From: Actinomycetota bacterium
GTDB lineage: Bacteria > Actinomycetota > Geothermincolia > Geothermincolales > RBG-13-55-18
Length of the DNA stretch: 64,000 nt
NCBI GenBank assembly: GCA_040757835.1
Contig: JBFLWJ010000002.1
Location: 273,145 to 337,144, forward strand
Reading direction: 5' to 3'
Below the pieces are notes generated by a model, which saw nothing but the letters and a program-made list of their open reading frames with translations, did no database searches and had not been told where the DNA came from. Positions 9,796 through 26,209 of the stretch are shown here, in pieces (position 1 is the stretch's first letter; each line of letters starts with the position of its first letter). Position numbers and translations under genes: made by a program.

Positions 9796-10623
9796 TCAGC
9801 TCTTCCTGCGGCGTACGATGTATTTGTCCGACGGCTTGTTCTTCTTGCGTGTCCGGTACCCCAGGGTCGGCTTGCCCCAGGGGGTAACGGGATGGCGCCC
9901 GGAAGAACTCTTGCCCTCGCCGCCGCCGTGGGGATGGTCCACGGGGTTCATCACCGTGCCGCGCACGGTGGGACGGCGGCCTTTGTAACGCCCGCGGCCG
10001 GCCTTGCCCTCGGAGAGGAGCTCGTGCTCCACGTTACCGATCTGGCCGATGGTCGCGCGGCACTTGATATTCACCAGGCGCACCTCGCTGGAGGGGAGGC
10101 GCACGTGCGCGAAGTCCCCTTCCTTGGCCATGAGCTGCGCCGACGCGCCTGCGGAGCGCACCATCTTGCCTCCGGCTCCCGGCTTCAGCTCGATGTTATG
10201 GATGGTCGTGCCCACCGGGATGGATGAAAGCGGCAGCGCGTTGCCCGGCTTGATGTCCGCGTCGGGCCCGGACATCACGCGGTCCCCCACTTTCAGCTTG
10301 AGGGGAGCGAGGATGTAGCGCTTCTCGCCGTCCTCGTAGTGCAGCAGGGCGATGCGCGCGCTGCGGTTGGGGTCGTATTCTATGGCGGCCACCTTCGCCG
10401 CGATATTGTCCTTGTCCCTCCGGAAGTCGACGATGCGGTATTTGCGCTTGTTGCGCCCACCCTTATGCCGGGTGGTGATCCGGCCCTTGTTGTTGCGGCC
10501 CGCCTTGTAGTTCATGGGGGCGAGCAGGGTCTTCTCCGGCTCCTTCTTGGTTATCTCGGAGAAATCGGACACCGAGGCGAAGCGCCTCCCCGGCGAGGTG
10601 GGCTTGTATCTCTTGATGCTCAT
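9796..10623 (-). CDS. rplB: 50S ribosomal protein L2
   Basis: 275 residues with the catalytic-centre loop signature ([18 protein letters not shown]) containing the conserved His near the peptidyl-transferase site. Normal length and S10-operon place. Confidence 0.97.
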   Translation of the reverse strand: MSIKRYKPTSPGRRFASVSDFSEITKKEPEKTLLAPMNYKAGRNNKGRITTRHKGGRNKRKYRIVDFRRDKDNIAAKVAAIEYDPNRSARIALLHYEDGEKRYILAPLKLKVGDRVMSGPDADIKPGNALPLSSIPVGTTIHNIELKPGAGGKMVRSAGASAQLMAKEGDFAHVRLPSSEVRLVNIKCRATIGQIGNVEHELLSEGKAGRGRYKGRRPTVRGTVMNPVDHPHGGGEGKSSSGRHPVTPWGKPTLGYRTRKKNKPSDKYIVRRRKS

Positions 10624-10644
10624 AACCTTACCGTCCTGTGCTTA

Positions 10645-10938
10645 TCAGCCCAGCGGGCCCTCGAAAAACTCTATACTGTATCCCGGCGCCAGCGTGACCA
10701 CGGCCTTCTTGCGCGCCGTGGTCTTGCCGGAGGTCCAGCCCTGCCGCTTCGGCTTGGGCGGGACCTTGATGGTGTTCACCCCGGTGACCTTGACGTTGAA
10801 TATCTCCTCCACCGCCTTGCGCACCTCGGTCTTGTGGGCCTTGGGGTGCACCTCGAAGGTGTACTTGTTGTGGTCCAGGAGGGTGTAGCTCTTCTCCGAG
10901 ATGATGGGCCGGATGATCACGTCATGCGCGTCCTTCAT
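10645..10938 (-). CDS. rplW: 50S ribosomal protein L23
   Basis: 97 residues beginning MKDAHDVIIRPIISEKS, with the family motif AVEEIFNVKVTGVNTI. It lies at the tunnel exit and is the SRP and trigger factor dock. Its start overlaps the end of rplD by 17 bases. Confidence 0.96.
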   Translation of the reverse strand: MKDAHDVIIRPIISEKSYTLLDHNKYTFEVHPKAHKTEVRKAVEEIFNVKVTGVNTIKVPPKPKRQGWTSGKTTARKKAVVTLAPGYSIEFFEGPLG

Positions 10939-11560
10939 CTTCCACCCCTTCCTGCAGCTTATCCAGGGACGAACGCGTAAAGATCACCCTGTCGCTCGCC
11001 AGTATGTCGTAGGTATTGAGCTTCCACACCCAGGTCACCTCCACGAAGGGGAGGTTGCGCATGGACCTGACCAGGTTATGGTCCTCCTCCGCCAGCACCA
11101 GGAGTACGTAGTCGTCCACGCCCAGCGCCTGGAAGACGGCCGCGGCCAGCTTGGTCTTGGGTTCGGAGAGGGTGAAGTCCTCGAGCACCATCACCCGCCC
11201 CTCCTCGGCCCGCGCGCTCAGCGCGGATCGCAGGGCCAGCTTGCGCACCTTGCGGTTGACCTTGAAATCGAAATCGCGCGGCTGTGGCCCGTGCACGGTA
11301 CCGCCTCCCCGCCACAACGGTGAACGGGATGAGCCGGCGCGCGCCCTGCCGGTGCCCTTCTGGCGCCAGGGCTTGCGCCCCCCGCCGCTGACCAGGCTGC
11401 GGGACTTGGTCGAGGCGGTGCCGCTGCGCGCGGCGGCCAGCTGGTGTCGCACCACCAGGTGCATGACGGGTATGTTCACCTCGCAACCGAAGAAGTAGTC
11501 GTGCAGCTGCACGTCTCCCTTCTCGTTGCCCTCTATATCGTAAACCTTCACTTCCCTCAT
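10922..11560 (-). CDS. rplD: 50S ribosomal protein L4
   Basis: 212 residues with the L4 tunnel loop (GGGRKPWRQKGTGRARAGS). In many bacteria L4 represses its own S10 operon. No S10-leader-like structure is evident here, because rpsJ follows tuf by only 4 bases. Confidence 0.96.
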   Translation of the reverse strand: MREVKVYDIEGNEKGDVQLHDYFFGCEVNIPVMHLVVRHQLAAARSGTASTKSRSLVSGGGRKPWRQKGTGRARAGSSRSPLWRGGGTVHGPQPRDFDFKVNRKVRKLALRSALSARAEEGRVMVLEDFTLSEPKTKLAAAVFQALGVDDYVLLVLAEEDHNLVRSMRNLPFVEVTWVWKLNTYDILASDRVIFTRSSLDKLQEGVEDEGRA

Positions 11561-11575
11561 GGTCTTTCCCGCCTA

Positions 11576-12238
11576 TCAGGTGAGCACGTGCGCTCTTTTT
11601 TTACGCTTTTTTACCGACTTCACCGATTCCCTGATCAGCACCAGGCCGCCGTCCGGGCCCGGAACGCTGCCCTTGAGCAGCAGCAGGCTGCGCTCGGGCT
11701 TGATGTCCACGATCTCCAGGTTGAGGGTGGTGACCTTCTCCGCCCCCATGCGGCCCGGCATTCGCGCGCCCTTGAAAACGCGGGAGGGTGTAGCGCACGC
11801 GCCGATTGCGCCGGGGGCGCGGTGGAAGTGCGCTCCGTGGGAACCTGGTCCGCCCGCGAAATTGTGCCGCTTGATCACACCCGCGAAGCCCTTGCCCCGC
11901 GACCTGCCCGTGACGTCCACGCGATCGCCCTTACTGAAGGTGTCCACGGTTATCTCCTGCCCAACCCGGTAACCCGAGGGGTCATCGACTCGCAGCTCGG
12001 CCAGGTGACGCTGGGGCTGCAGTTCCCGGCTGGAGAAATGGCCTCTCTGCGGCTTGTTCAGCTTCTTCTCGCTGACGGGGCCGAAGCCCAACTGCAGGGC
12101 GTTGTAGCCTTCCTTCTCCACCGTTTTGATCTGGGTGACCGTGCAGGGCCCTGCCTCGACCACCGTCACCGGGATGACCTGGCCTTCCTCGGTGAAGATC
12201 TGCGTCATGGCTATTTTCTTGCCTAGTATTCCCTTCAA
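11576..12238 (-). CDS. rplC: 50S ribosomal protein L3
   Basis: 220 residues when read from the TTG at 12238, (M)[14 protein letters not shown], with AGAGGTGG just upstream; a GTG three codons earlier overlaps the SD. The L3 signature ([21 protein letters not shown]) is present. It starts 50S assembly. Confidence 0.94.
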   Translation of the reverse strand: MKGILGKKIAMTQIFTEEGQVIPVTVVEAGPCTVTQIKTVEKEGYNALQLGFGPVSEKKLNKPQRGHFSSRELQPQRHLAELRVDDPSGYRVGQEITVDTFSKGDRVDVTGRSRGKGFAGVIKRHNFAGGPGSHGAHFHRAPGAIGACATPSRVFKGARMPGRMGAEKVTTLNLEIVDIKPERSLLLLKGSVPGPDGGLVLIRESVKSVKKRKKRAHVLT

Positions 12239-12261
12239 CTTACCCACCTCTCAGCGGCGTC

Positions 12262-12277
12262 CCGCCCTCCCGGGCGG
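12262..12277. repeat. GC hairpin between rpsJ and rplC
   Basis: CCGCCC and GGGCGG arms (6 bp) around a 4-base loop lie just after the rpsJ stop. No U-tract follows, so it is not a convincing terminator. It could slow RNA decay or tune L3 expression. Confidence 0.35.
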
Positions 12278-12291
12278 CGCCGGGGAAGAGT

Positions 12292-12606
12292 CTACAGTTT
12301 TATCTCGATATCCACTCCGGCTGGAAGGTCCATGCGCATGAGCGAGTCCACCGTCTTCGGCGTGGGCTCCATGATATCTATGAGCCTCTTGTGCACGCGC
12401 ATCTCGAAATGCTCCCGTGAATCCTTGTTCACGTGTGGCGAACGTATCACGCAATAGACGTGCTTCTCCGTGGGCAGAGGCACCGGCCCGGAGATAGAAG
12501 CCCCCGTGCGCTTCGCGGTCTCCACGATCTGTCGCGCGGACCGGTCGACTATCTCGTGATCGTAGGCCTTCAGCCTGATCCTTATTTTCTGCTTCGCTTT
12601 CGCCAT
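12292..12606 (-). CDS. rpsJ: 30S ribosomal protein S10
   Basis: 104 residues with the S10 signature ([20 protein letters not shown]) and RLIDIMEP. S10 is also NusE, the antitermination partner of NusB. It begins only 4 bases after tuf, so the str and S10 operons are effectively joined. Confidence 0.97.
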   Translation of the reverse strand: MAKAKQKIRIRLKAYDHEIVDRSARQIVETAKRTGASISGPVPLPTEKHVYCVIRSPHVNKDSREHFEMRVHKRLIDIMEPTPKTVDSLMRMDLPAGVDIEIKL

Positions 12607-12610
12607 ATCC

Positions 12611-13813
<1,203 letters not shown>

Positions 13814-13865
13814 TTTATCTTCCTCCTGAATCGACTACGTGTCGCGCTCTGGACACAACTTCCCT

Positions 13866-13894
13866 ATTCTAAATGCCTTAAGACCTGGAAACAA
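13866..13894 (-). promoter_or_regulatory. sigma70-type promoter before tuf copy 1
   Basis: On the minus strand TTGTTT (13889-13894), a 17-base spacer, then TAGAAT (13866-13871), which is 5 of 6 to consensus. It lies in the 88-base fusA-tuf gap, followed by GGAGG before the tuf ATG. This would let tuf be expressed above the rest of the str operon. Confidence 0.6.
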
Positions 13895-13901
13895 GCCTCA
13901 T

Positions 13902-16031
13902 TTATTCTCCCCTGATACGGCGGACGATCTCGGCCGTGATCCCCGACGGCACCTCGCTGTAGTGCGAGAACTGCATGTGATGGGTGGCCCTTCCCTGGCT
14001 GAGCGACCGGATGTCTGTGGCGTAGCCGAAGGTCTCGGCCAGGGGGATGAGGGCGGTTACGATCTGCTGTTTGCCGCGCGTCTCCATGCCCTCGACCTTG
14101 CCGCGCCTGGCGTTGACATCGGCGATGATGTCGCCCAGGTATTCCTCCGCCACGGTGATCTGTACCTTCATCACCGGCTCTAACAATATGGGCTCCGCAC
14201 GGCGCAGCGCCTCCTGCATGGCCGCTGAGCCCGCCGCTTTGAAGGCCAGCTCCGAGGAGTCGACCTCGTGGTAGGAGCCGCCTTTCAGGGTGACCTTCAC
14301 GTCCACCACCGGGTAGCCGGCCAGGCTCCCGAACTCCATGGCGCCCTTGACGCCCTGCTCCGCCGCGGGGATGAAGTCCTTGGGGATGGCGTTACCGGTC
14401 ACCTTGCTCTCGAACTGGAAGCCCTCTCCCGTGGGCAACGGCTCGATGTCGATGACCACGTGGCCGTACTGCCCGCGCCCCCCGGTCTGGCGGATGAACT
14501 TGCCCTCCACGCCACGGGCACTGCCCACGATGGTCTCGCGGTAGGAGACCTGGGGCCGGCCCACGTTGGCGCCCACCCCGAACTCCCTCAACAGGCGGTC
14601 CACGATTATCTCCAGGTGCAGCTCCCCCATACCCGAGATGATGGTCTGCCCCGTCTCCGGGTCCAGTTTCACCCGGAAGGTGGGGTCCTCGTCAGAGACG
14701 CGCTCCATGGCCGTGCTCAACTTGTCCTGGTCCGCCTTGGTCTTGGGCTCGATGGCCACTGAGATCACCGGCTCCGGGAATTCCATGGACTCCAAAAGGA
14801 TGGGGCGGTGGGCAGAGCAGAGCGTATCCCCGGTGAAGGTATCTCGCAGCCCTACGGCGGCCACGATGTCCCCGGTGTAGATCGTCTCCCTCTCCGCGCG
14901 GTGGTTGGCGTGCATCTGCAGAAGGCGGCCGATGCGCTCTTTCCTCCTGCGGGTGCTGTTGTAGATGGTCGATCCCGCGCGCAGCGTGCCGGAATACACC
15001 CTAAGGTAGATGAGCTTGCCCACGTAAGGGTCGGATACCACTTTGAAGGCGAGGGCCGCGAATGGCTCGTCGTCCGAGGCCAGCCTGGTCTCCTTCTTCT
15101 CCTCCCTGCCCAGGTGGATACCCTCGACGGGTGGCACGTCCAGGGGGGAGGGAAGGTAGGCCACCACCCCGTCCAGGAGGGGCTGCACCCCCTTGTTACG
15201 GAAGGAGGAGCCGCAAAAGACCGGGGTTATCTCGCACGCGAGGACGCCGGCGCGCATGCCGCGCATGATGTCCTCGCCGCTGACCTTCTCCTCGCCCTGC
15301 AGGTATTTGTCCATGAGCTCATCGTCGTAGTGGGCGCAGGTCTCCACCATGGCATGGTGATAGAGCTCCGCCGCCACCGCGAGGTCCTCGGGGATCTCCC
15401 GCCACTCCCACTGCGTGCCCAGCTCGTCGGTGTATACGAGGGCGCGCATCTCCACCAGGTCCACGAACCCCCGGAAGTCGCCCTCAATGCCGATGGGGAT
15501 CTGCACCGCCACCGGGCGGGTGTCGAAACGGTCCTCGATCATCTCCAGGCACTCGAAATAGTCGGCCCCGGGACGGTCCATCTTGTTTACGTAGCAGATA
15601 CGCGGCACGCCGTAGTGGTCAGCCTGCCTCCACACCGTCTCCGTCTGCGGCTCCACCCCGGCCACGGCGTCCAGGATGGCGATGGCCCCGTCAAGCACCC
15701 TCAAGGAGCGTTCTACCTCTACCGTGAAGTCCACGTGGCCGGGAGTATCTATAATATTTATCTTATGGTCTTCCCAGAAACAGGTGGTCGCGGCGCTGGT
15801 GATGGTGATACCACGCTCCTGTTCCTGTACCATCCAGTCCATGACCGTAGACCCCTCGTGGACCTCGCCCATCTTGTAGGTCTTGCCGGTATAGAAGAGG
15901 ATCCTCTCGGTCGTGGTGGTCTTGCCCGCATCGATATGGGAGATGATGCCGATATTGCGCACGCGCTCGAGGGGAAAGCGTTCCTCTTCCTGGGTCAATT
16001 TCTCCACCCTGCTCGAAGTCGTAACCTTCAT
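13902..16031 (-). CDS. fusA: elongation factor G
   Basis: 709 residues from MKVTTSS. Domain I has GHIDAGKTT-type P-loop ([16 protein letters not shown]), DTPGHVDF and NKMD; domains II-V follow ([15 protein letters not shown] is typical of domain IV). It catalyses translocation. The ATG at 16031 is 1 base after the rpsG stop; a TTG seven codons earlier would overlap rpsG. Confidence 0.97.
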   Translation of the reverse strand: MKVTTSSRVEKLTQEEERFPLERVRNIGIISHIDAGKTTTTERILFYTGKTYKMGEVHEGSTVMDWMVQEQERGITITSAATTCFWEDHKINIIDTPGHVDFTVEVERSLRVLDGAIAILDAVAGVEPQTETVWRQADHYGVPRICYVNKMDRPGADYFECLEMIEDRFDTRPVAVQIPIGIEGDFRGFVDLVEMRALVYTDELGTQWEWREIPEDLAVAAELYHHAMVETCAHYDDELMDKYLQGEEKVSGEDIMRGMRAGVLACEITPVFCGSSFRNKGVQPLLDGVVAYLPSPLDVPPVEGIHLGREEKKETRLASDDEPFAALAFKVVSDPYVGKLIYLRVYSGTLRAGSTIYNSTRRRKERIGRLLQMHANHRAERETIYTGDIVAAVGLRDTFTGDTLCSAHRPILLESMEFPEPVISVAIEPKTKADQDKLSTAMERVSDEDPTFRVKLDPETGQTIISGMGELHLEIIVDRLLREFGVGANVGRPQVSYRETIVGSARGVEGKFIRQTGGRGQYGHVVIDIEPLPTGEGFQFESKVTGNAIPKDFIPAAEQGVKGAMEFGSLAGYPVVDVKVTLKGGSYHEVDSSELAFKAAGSAAMQEALRRAEPILLEPVMKVQITVAEEYLGDIIADVNARRGKVEGMETRGKQQIVTALIPLAETFGYATDIRSLSQGRATHHMQFSHYSEVPSGITAEIVRRIRGE

Positions 16032-16032
16032 G

Positions 16033-16503
16033 CTACCACCGGTAATGGGCAAATGCCTTGTTGGCCTCGGCCATCTTGTGCAGGTCTTCTTTTTTCTTGA
16101 TCGAGGCGCCCATGCCGTTGGAGGCGTCCAAAAGCTCGTTCGCCAAGCGTTCCTTCATGGTCTTCTCCTTGCGCTGGCGCGTATAGTTGACGATCCACCG
16201 TATTGCCAGGGTGGTGCTGCGCCGCGGCCTCACTTCAACCGGCACCTGGTAACTGGCGCCGCCCACGCGGCGTGAGCGCACTTCCAGCACGGGGCGGACG
16301 TTGTCCGTCGCCTTGCGCAGAATCACCAGCGGGTCGTTTCCCGTCTTCTCGTGCAGGATATCCAGGGCACCGTAGACCACCTTTTCCGCCGTGCTCTTCT
16401 TGCCATCCAGCATGATCTTGCGGATATATTGCTCAACCAGGACGCTGTGATACCTGGTATCCGGCGGTATCTCCCGCTTTGGCGCTGGTCCTTTTCTCGG
16501 CAT
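16033..16503 (-). CDS. rpsG: 30S ribosomal protein S7
   Basis: 156 residues, usual length, starting [12 protein letters not shown]. The signature is present ([18 protein letters not shown]). It starts assembly of the 30S head. Confidence 0.97.
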   Translation of the reverse strand: MPRKGPAPKREIPPDTRYHSVLVEQYIRKIMLDGKKSTAEKVVYGALDILHEKTGNDPLVILRKATDNVRPVLEVRSRRVGGASYQVPVEVRPRRSTTLAIRWIVNYTRQRKEKTMKERLANELLDASNGMGASIKKKEDLHKMAEANKAFAHYRW

Positions 16504-16525
16504 CTTAACTCCTCGATTCCTCGGC

Positions 16526-16903
16526 CTACAGGCCGGCCGTCTTCTTCGTCCCGTAACGGGAGCGCGACTGCTTGCGGTCCACCACTCCGGCAGCGTCCAG
16601 GGTGCCGCGGATGATCTTGTAGCGTACTCCCGGGAGGTCCTTAACCCTGCCGCCCCTCACCAGGACTATGGAATGTTCCTGCAGGTTATGCCCTATCCCC
16701 GGTATGTAGGAGGTGACCTCGATGCCGTTGGTGAGCCTGACCCTGGCGATCTTGCGCAAGGCCGAGTTGGGCTTCTTGGGGGTCGATGTCTTTACCTGCG
16801 TACAGACTCCCCGCCGCTGCGGGCATCCCTGCAGCGCCGGCGTCTTGGTCTTCTTACGCTTGTCCGTGCGGCCCTTGCGCACCAACTGGTTTATGGTCGG
16901 CAA
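16526..16903 (-). CDS. rpsL: 30S ribosomal protein S12
   Basis: 125 residues starting with TTG, (M)[11 protein letters not shown], behind GGAGGAGG. The decoding-centre loop [11 protein letters not shown] is present with the wild-type lysine, so no classic streptomycin-resistance change is visible there. It is the first gene of the str operon. Confidence 0.97.
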   Translation of the reverse strand: MPTINQLVRKGRTDKRKKTKTPALQGCPQRRGVCTQVKTSTPKKPNSALRKIARVRLTNGIEVTSYIPGIGHNLQEHSIVLVRGGRVKDLPGVRYKIIRGTLDAAGVVDRKQSRSRYGTKKTAGL

Positions 16904-16970
16904 ACCTACCTCCTCCGGAGAAAAATTACCTTCTCTACCTGCTTTTTTACAATAAACACACCAAGGCGAA

Positions 16971-16999
16971 AGTTTACCATCACCCTATACGGGTGTCAA
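16971..16999 (-). promoter_or_regulatory. str operon promoter
   Basis: On the minus strand TTGACA (16994-16999), 17 bases, TAAACT (16971-16976), about 70 bases before rpsL. The spacer overlaps a short palindrome, CACCC-5-GGGTG (16981-16995). It lies in the 116-base gap after rpoC, so rpsL onward can be transcribed apart from rpoBC. Confidence 0.75.
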
Positions 17000-17019
17000 T
17001 CGACCGCGTTTCCGCGGGA

Positions 17020-21075
<4,056 letters not shown>

Positions 21076-21135
21076 GGGACCAACCTCCTTAAAACGTCGC
21101 CTTTATCGTTTCACGCGGCGTGATATCCGTCACGG

Positions 21136-24100
21136 TCAGAAATCCTCCGGCCTCTCGGCCTCCAGCTCCTCCTCGGTGCGGGTGGAGAGGAGGGCCGCCG
21201 ATGCGCTGCGCAGGTCGATGCCCAGGTCCTCTGCGGTGCGCATAAGGTCCTCATCGGACTCCCGGATCTCTATCTCCACGCCCTCCTCGGAGAGCACCTC
21301 CACGTTGAGGCAGAGGGCCTGCATCTCCTTGACCAGGACCTTGAAGGACTCCGGGATGCCCGGCTCGGGGATGTTCTCACCCTTGACGATGGCCTCGTAC
21401 ACCTTCACCCTGCCCATGACGTCGTCGGACTTCACGGTGAGCAGCTCCTGCAGGGTATAGGCGGAGCCGTAGGCCTCCAGGGCCCACACCTCCATCTCCC
21501 CGAACCTCTGGCCGCCGAACTGCGCCTTGCCTCCCAGGGGCTGCTGGGTGACCAGGGAGTAGGGGCCGGTGGAGCGGGCGTGTATCTTGTCGTCCACCAG
21601 GTGGAGCAGTTTCATGACGTAGATGTAGCCCACGGTGATGGGCTGGTCGAACGGTTCCCCGCAGATCCCGTCGTATAGCACGGTCTTGCCGGACTCGGGG
21701 AGCTCCGCCTGCCTGAGGGCTTCCTCGATCTCGTGTTCCCTGGCGCCGTCGAAGACGGGGGTGGCCACGTACACCGGGCCGTCCGCCCTGTTCGCTCCCT
21801 TCTTTGGCCAGCCCTCGAAGGCGGCCCAGCCCAGGTGGGTCTCGAGGATCTGCCCGATGTTCATGCGCGAGGGCACGCCCAGGGGGTTCAATACCAGGTC
21901 CACCGGGGTGCCGTCCTCCATGAAGGGCATGTCCTCCAGGGGGAGGATTTTGGAGATGACCCCCTTGTTGCCATGGCGCCCGGCCAGCTTGTCGCCGTCG
22001 GAGATCTTGCGCACCTGGGCCACGTAGGCCCTGACCATCTGGTTGACGCCCGGCGGCAGCTCGTCGCCGGCGTCGCGGGTGAAGACCTTGACGTCGATGA
22101 CCTTGCCGGACTCACCGTGGGGCACCTTGAGGGAGGTGTTGCGCACTTCGCGGGCCTTCTCCCCGAAGATGGCCCGCAGCAGCCTCTCCTCCGCCGTGAG
22201 CTCGGTCTCGCCCTTGGGGGTCACCTTGCCCACCAGGATGTCGCCCGGGTTTACCTCGGCTCCCACTCGGATGATGCCCATCTCGTCCAGGTCCTTGAGC
22301 ATCTCCTCGCTGACGTTGGGGATGTCGCGGGTTATCTCCTCCGGGCCCAGCTTGGTATCGCGGGCGTCCACCTCGTGCTCCTCGATATGGATACTGGAGA
22401 GCAGGTCGTCGTAGACCATGCGCTCCGATACGATGATGGCGTCCTCGTAGTTGTAACCCTCCCAGGGCATGAAGGCCACCAGCAGGTTCTTGCCCAGGGC
22501 TATCTCCCCGCGGTCCGTGGAAGGGCCGTCGGCGATGATCTCGCCCTCCGTGACCTTCTGCCCCTCGTCCACGATAGGCTTCTGGTTGACGCAGGTGCCC
22601 TGGTTTGAGCGGCGGAACTTGGCCACCCTATATATATCTGTGTCGCCGTTCTTCCTCTTGACCTCGATACGGTCTGCGTCCACGTAGGAAACCGTGCCGT
22701 CGGCCACGGCGATGATGACGTCGCCGGTGTCCTTGGCCGCCCGGTATTCCATACCCGTGCCGATGAGCGGGGCCTCGGAGCGCAGCAGCGGCACCGCCTG
22801 GCGCTGCATGTTGGAGCCCATAAGCGCCCGGTTGGCGTCGTCGTGCTCCAGGAAGGGTATGAGCGCGGTGGCCACGGATACGATCTGGCGCGGCGAGACG
22901 TCCATGTAGTCCACGTCCTCGGGGTGCGCCGCCACTACGTTGCCGCCCTTGATGCGGCAGAGGATGGTGGGGTTCTCGAAGCGCCCCCGCTTGTCCACCG
23001 GCGCGTTGGCCTGGGCGAGGACGTACTTCTCTTCCTCGTCGGCGGTGAGGTAGACGATCTCGTCCGTGACCCTTCCCTTCACCACCTTGCGGTAGGGGGT
23101 CTCGATGAAACCGAACTCGTTCACCTGGGCATAGGTTGCCAGGGACCCGATCAGCCCGATGTTGGGGCCTTCCGGGGTCTCGATGGGGCACATGCGCCCG
23201 TAGTGCGAGGGGTGCACGTCGCGCACCTCGAAGCCGGCCCGCTCGCGCGAGAGGCCTCCCGGCCCCAGGGCGGAGAGGCGGCGCTTGTGGGTGAGGCCCG
23301 CCAGCGGGTTGGTCTGGTCCATGAACTGCGAGAGCTGGCTGGAGCCGAAGAACTCCTTGATGGCCGCCACCACCGGCCTGATGTTGATGAGGTTCTGGGG
23401 GGTGATGGCCTCCACCTCCTGGGTGGTCATCCTCTCCCGCACCACCCTCTCCATACGGGCCAGGCCGATGCGCACCTGGTTCTGTATGAGTTCCCCCACC
23501 GAACGCACGCGGCGGTTGCCGAAATGGTCGATGTCGTCGGCCTCCTCCACGTCGCTCTCGATGATGTTGAGCAGGTAACGGATGGTCTGCAGAACATCAT
23601 CGAAGGTGAGAGTGGTGATGGACAGGTCGATGTCCAGCCCCAGCTTCTTGTTGAGCTTGTAGCGGCCCACCCGGGCCAGGTCGTAACGCTTGCGGTTGAA
23701 GAAGAGGTTATCGAGCAGGGTGTTGGCCGAGTCCGCCGTGGGCGGCTCGCCGGGCCTGAGCTTGCGGTAGATGTCCACCAGGGCTTCCTCGCGGTTGCCG
23801 GTATGGTCCTTCTCCAGGGTGGTCTCGATGAGCGGCGAGTTCCCGAAGAAGGAGAGGATCTGGTCGTCCCCTTCGTAACCCATGGCGCGCAGCAATACCG
23901 TCACCGGCTGCTTCCTCTTGCGGTCTATCCTGACCCCGATGACGTCGCGCTTGTCCGTCTCCAGCTCCAGCCATGCCCCCCGCGATGGGATGATCTTGGC
24001 GTAATAGAGCTCCTTGTCCGAGGCCTTGTCCAGCTCCTTGTCGAAGTAGACCCCCGGGGAGCGCACCAGCTGGGACACCACTACCCTCTCGGTGCCGTTG

Positions 24101-24480
24101 ATGATGAAGGTGCCCTTGTCGGTCATGAGGGGGAAGTCCCCCATGAAGACCACCTGTTCCTTGATCTCGCCCGTCTCGCGGTTGATGAACCGCACGGTGG
24201 CGAAGAGTGGCGAGGAATAGGTCATGTCCTTTTCCTTGCACTCGTCGACATCGTACTTGGGTTCCTGGAACTGGTGGTCCCCGAACTCGACCGCAAGGTT
24301 GCCCGTGAAGTCCTCGATGGGCGAGATGTCCTCAAAGACCTCGCGCAACCCCTCGGTGCGGAACCACTCGAAGGACTTTCTCTGGATGTCGATGAGGTTG
24401 GGCACGGTCAGGATCTCCGGGATCTTGGCGAAGTTTCTTCTCACGCGACCGCCATGGGTTTGGTTCACCGTTTCCCTCAC
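21136..24480 (-). CDS. rpoB: RNA polymerase beta subunit
   Basis: 1114 residues, with the rifampicin-pocket region intact ([20 protein letters not shown]) and the wild-type residues of sensitive bacteria, plus the C-terminal [14 protein letters not shown] block. The GTG at 24480 overlaps its SD; a second GTG at 24468 lies 11 bases after AAGGAG and may be the real start, removing four residues. It lies 60 bases before rpoC. Confidence 0.96.
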   Translation of the reverse strand: MRETVNQTHGGRVRRNFAKIPEILTVPNLIDIQRKSFEWFRTEGLREVFEDISPIEDFTGNLAVEFGDHQFQEPKYDVDECKEKDMTYSSPLFATVRFINRETGEIKEQVVFMGDFPLMTDKGTFIINGTERVVVSQLVRSPGVYFDKELDKASDKELYYAKIIPSRGAWLELETDKRDVIGVRIDRKRKQPVTVLLRAMGYEGDDQILSFFGNSPLIETTLEKDHTGNREEALVDIYRKLRPGEPPTADSANTLLDNLFFNRKRYDLARVGRYKLNKKLGLDIDLSITTLTFDDVLQTIRYLLNIIESDVEEADDIDHFGNRRVRSVGELIQNQVRIGLARMERVVRERMTTQEVEAITPQNLINIRPVVAAIKEFFGSSQLSQFMDQTNPLAGLTHKRRLSALGPGGLSRERAGFEVRDVHPSHYGRMCPIETPEGPNIGLIGSLATYAQVNEFGFIETPYRKVVKGRVTDEIVYLTADEEEKYVLAQANAPVDKRGRFENPTILCRIKGGNVVAAHPEDVDYMDVSPRQIVSVATALIPFLEHDDANRALMGSNMQRQAVPLLRSEAPLIGTGMEYRAAKDTGDVIIAVADGTVSYVDADRIEVKRKNGDTDIYRVAKFRRSNQGTCVNQKPIVDEGQKVTEGEIIADGPSTDRGEIALGKNLLVAFMPWEGYNYEDAIIVSERMVYDDLLSSIHIEEHEVDARDTKLGPEEITRDIPNVSEEMLKDLDEMGIIRVGAEVNPGDILVGKVTPKGETELTAEERLLRAIFGEKAREVRNTSLKVPHGESGKVIDVKVFTRDAGDELPPGVNQMVRAYVAQVRKISDGDKLAGRHGNKGVISKILPLEDMPFMEDGTPVDLVLNPLGVPSRMNIGQILETHLGWAAFEGWPKKGANRADGPVYVATPVFDGAREHEIEEALRQAELPESGKTVLYDGICGEPFDQPITVGYIYVMKLLHLVDDKIHARSTGPYSLVTQQPLGGKAQFGGQRFGEMEVWALEAYGSAYTLQELLTVKSDDVMGRVKVYEAIVKGENIPEPGIPESFKVLVKEMQALCLNVEVLSEEGVEIEIRESDEDLMRTAEDLGIDLRSASAALLSTRTEEELEAERPEDF

Positions 24481-24532
24481 TCCTTTTCCCTCGCAAGGCG
24501 CAAAAAATCCCTACACATACGCAAAGCCTAAT

Positions 24533-24560
24533 ATTATGATAAATAAGGGTGGGGTGTCAA
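24533..24560 (-). promoter_or_regulatory. rpoBC promoter
   Basis: On the minus strand TTGACA (24555-24560), 16 bases, CATAAT (24533-24538, 5 of 6); an overlapping TAATAT gives 18-base spacing. It lies 53 bases before rpoB. The rest of the stretch up to 24813 shows no gene and should hold the 5' leader of the divergent gene. Confidence 0.7.
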
Positions 24561-24813
24561 ATACAAGGTAGGCATAAGACACCACGCTCCGGGCGCGATC
24601 CTCGCTAACCTACAGGATAGCATCTCCGCGGTCATATGTGCCATTTTCTTTCGGACCTCGGCCCCTGGAGGAAGGGGTTCGCCGCGTAGTCCGGAGATCC
24701 ATGGAGCCGACGCAGGTCTCATGTGATGGCGAGTGGGCCATGAAAAACACTGGACCCAGCGACGCGGGAGGATGCTCAATGCGCTTTCCTGCGATAACGG
24801 TTATATTAGCTGC

Positions 24814-25932
24814 ATGAACATAAAGGAGAGGCTGCGGGAGAGAGCGCTTGAACTGGGTTTCGCCGCGGTGGGTTTCACCACTGCGGGGCAGATGCCGGTC
24901 TATACGGCCGAGGTCGCGACCAGGCCGGAGATGTATGCCTGGGTAAACACCGATTTCTTCAGCACCCTGCGCGGGGCGGATCCAGCTTCCAAGCACCCCT
25001 GGGCCCGTTCCCTGATGGTACTGGCGCGCAACTATTACCGGCGCGGTTTCCCCGATGAGTTGATCGGGCTCTATGGACGGTGCTACCTCGTGGACGAGCG
25101 CAAGGTACGGGGGGAGGAGTTCGCGAGGATCAAAGCCCTGTTTGACTTCGCGCGCCTGGAGGGAATAAGGATACAGTTCGACGACGAGATACCGGCGCGC
25201 ATGACGGCTGCCCTGGCAGGCATCGCCACCTATGGCAAGAATTGCTTCGTTTTCTGCCGGGACGCCATAAAGGGCTCGTCCTGGCTGGAGAGCATCCCCC
25301 TGCTACTGGATGCCGATCTGGACCCGGACGAGCCTTCACTGGAAGTGGATTGCCCTCCCAATTGCGACAATCGCTGCATCAAAGCCTGCCCGACCGGCGC
25401 CCTTTACGAGCCCCTCAAGATGAACCCCTTCCGCTGCATCGCGTTCAACTCATATTATGGGGCGGACATCACCCCGAAAGAGCTGCGTGAGCCCATGGGC
25501 GCCTGGGTCTACGGCTGCGACCTGTGCCAGGAGGCCTGCCCCCGCAACCGCCCCTGGATGAGGACGGTACTGCCCCCCGACCAGGACCTGGCATCCAGGG
25601 CCGCCGATTACCGCCTTGCCTCCCTGCTCCACATGGACCAGGATTTCTACGAGGATAGAATATGGCCGAGGTTCTTCTATATGTCCCGTTCCCGGGTTGA
25701 CCGCTGGCAGATGAACGCCGCCAGGGCGCTGGGCAACCTCAAGGATCCAGGTTTCGTACCCGACCTGGAGAGATCGCTCTGTGAGAGCCCCTTCTACAAT
25801 GTCAGGGGCATGAGCGCCTGGTCCCTGGGTCGCATCGGCGGGAGCAAAGCCCGCTCCCTTCTGGAGAGGCGGCTGGGGATGGAGGAGGGCGTCGTCGCCG
25901 AGGAGATCCGGGCAGCGTTGGAGGGGGAATAA
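24814..25932 (+). CDS. epoxyqueuosine-reductase-like Fe-S protein with HEAT-type tail (QueG-like 1)
   Basis: 372 residues. The order resembles QueG: an N-terminal cobalamin-binding-like domain, a two-[4Fe-4S] segment (CPPNCDNRCIKACPTGAL and CDLCQEACPRNRPW) and a C-terminal HEAT-like helical repeat (ALGNLKDPGFVPDLERSL ... SAWSLGRIGG). QueG reduces epoxyqueuosine in tRNA using B12 and Fe-S. The N-terminal half is divergent, so this may be a paralogue with another substrate. It is the only plus-strand gene between rplL and rpoB and splits the normal rplJL-rpoBC order. The start MNIKERLRERAL was chosen because the family begins there. Confidence 0.75.
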   Translation: MNIKERLRERALELGFAAVGFTTAGQMPVYTAEVATRPEMYAWVNTDFFSTLRGADPASKHPWARSLMVLARNYYRRGFPDELIGLYGRCYLVDERKVRGEEFARIKALFDFARLEGIRIQFDDEIPARMTAALAGIATYGKNCFVFCRDAIKGSSWLESIPLLLDADLDPDEPSLEVDCPPNCDNRCIKACPTGALYEPLKMNPFRCIAFNSYYGADITPKELREPMGAWVYGCDLCQEACPRNRPWMRTVLPPDQDLASRAADYRLASLLHMDQDFYEDRIWPRFFYMSRSRVDRWQMNAARALGNLKDPGFVPDLERSLCESPFYNVRGMSAWSLGRIGGSKARSLLERRLGMEEGVVAEEIRAALEGE

Positions 25933-26096
25933 CCGGGAGCGCCGTCCCTGGCAGTCCGGATTTACAATACCGCCTGGTGGTCAACAGGTCTAACGCGGTC
26001 CTTACGCAATGGCGACCGGGGCCGGCATGGACGGTGGCCCCAGCGCCATGCATCGCTGGCAAAAGCGCGCGGATGCACCTACTTCCGAACGTAAAC

Positions 26097-26136
26097 GTGC
26101 CAGGCCCGGCCGACCGGAATCGGCCGGGCCTGGCAC
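26097..26136. terminator. long perfect hairpin between QueG-like 1 and rplL
   Basis: Two 17-base arms (26097-26113 and 26120-26136) pair perfectly around a 6-base loop. It lies between the convergent ends of the QueG-like gene and rplL, so it may end transcription from both sides. No U-tract follows on either strand, so the mechanism is unsure. The 277-base gap holds no other recognisable feature. Confidence 0.55.
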
Positions 26137-26209
26137 CGTCGCGTCATCCTCCGGGTGCTGCTGTCGCTTACGCGATGCAGTCTGCCGAGGGGGGCCCAAA
26201 AGACCCGGG

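Noticed and set aside
22843-24531. A 562-codon plus-strand ORF opposite rpoB
   Set aside because: Antisense shadow of rpoB, with no SD or recognisable domain.
26097-26136. The 17-bp inverted repeat as an insertion-sequence end or attachment site
   Set aside because: It is a compact hairpin between convergent genes, with no transposase or direct repeat nearby; a terminator role is simpler.
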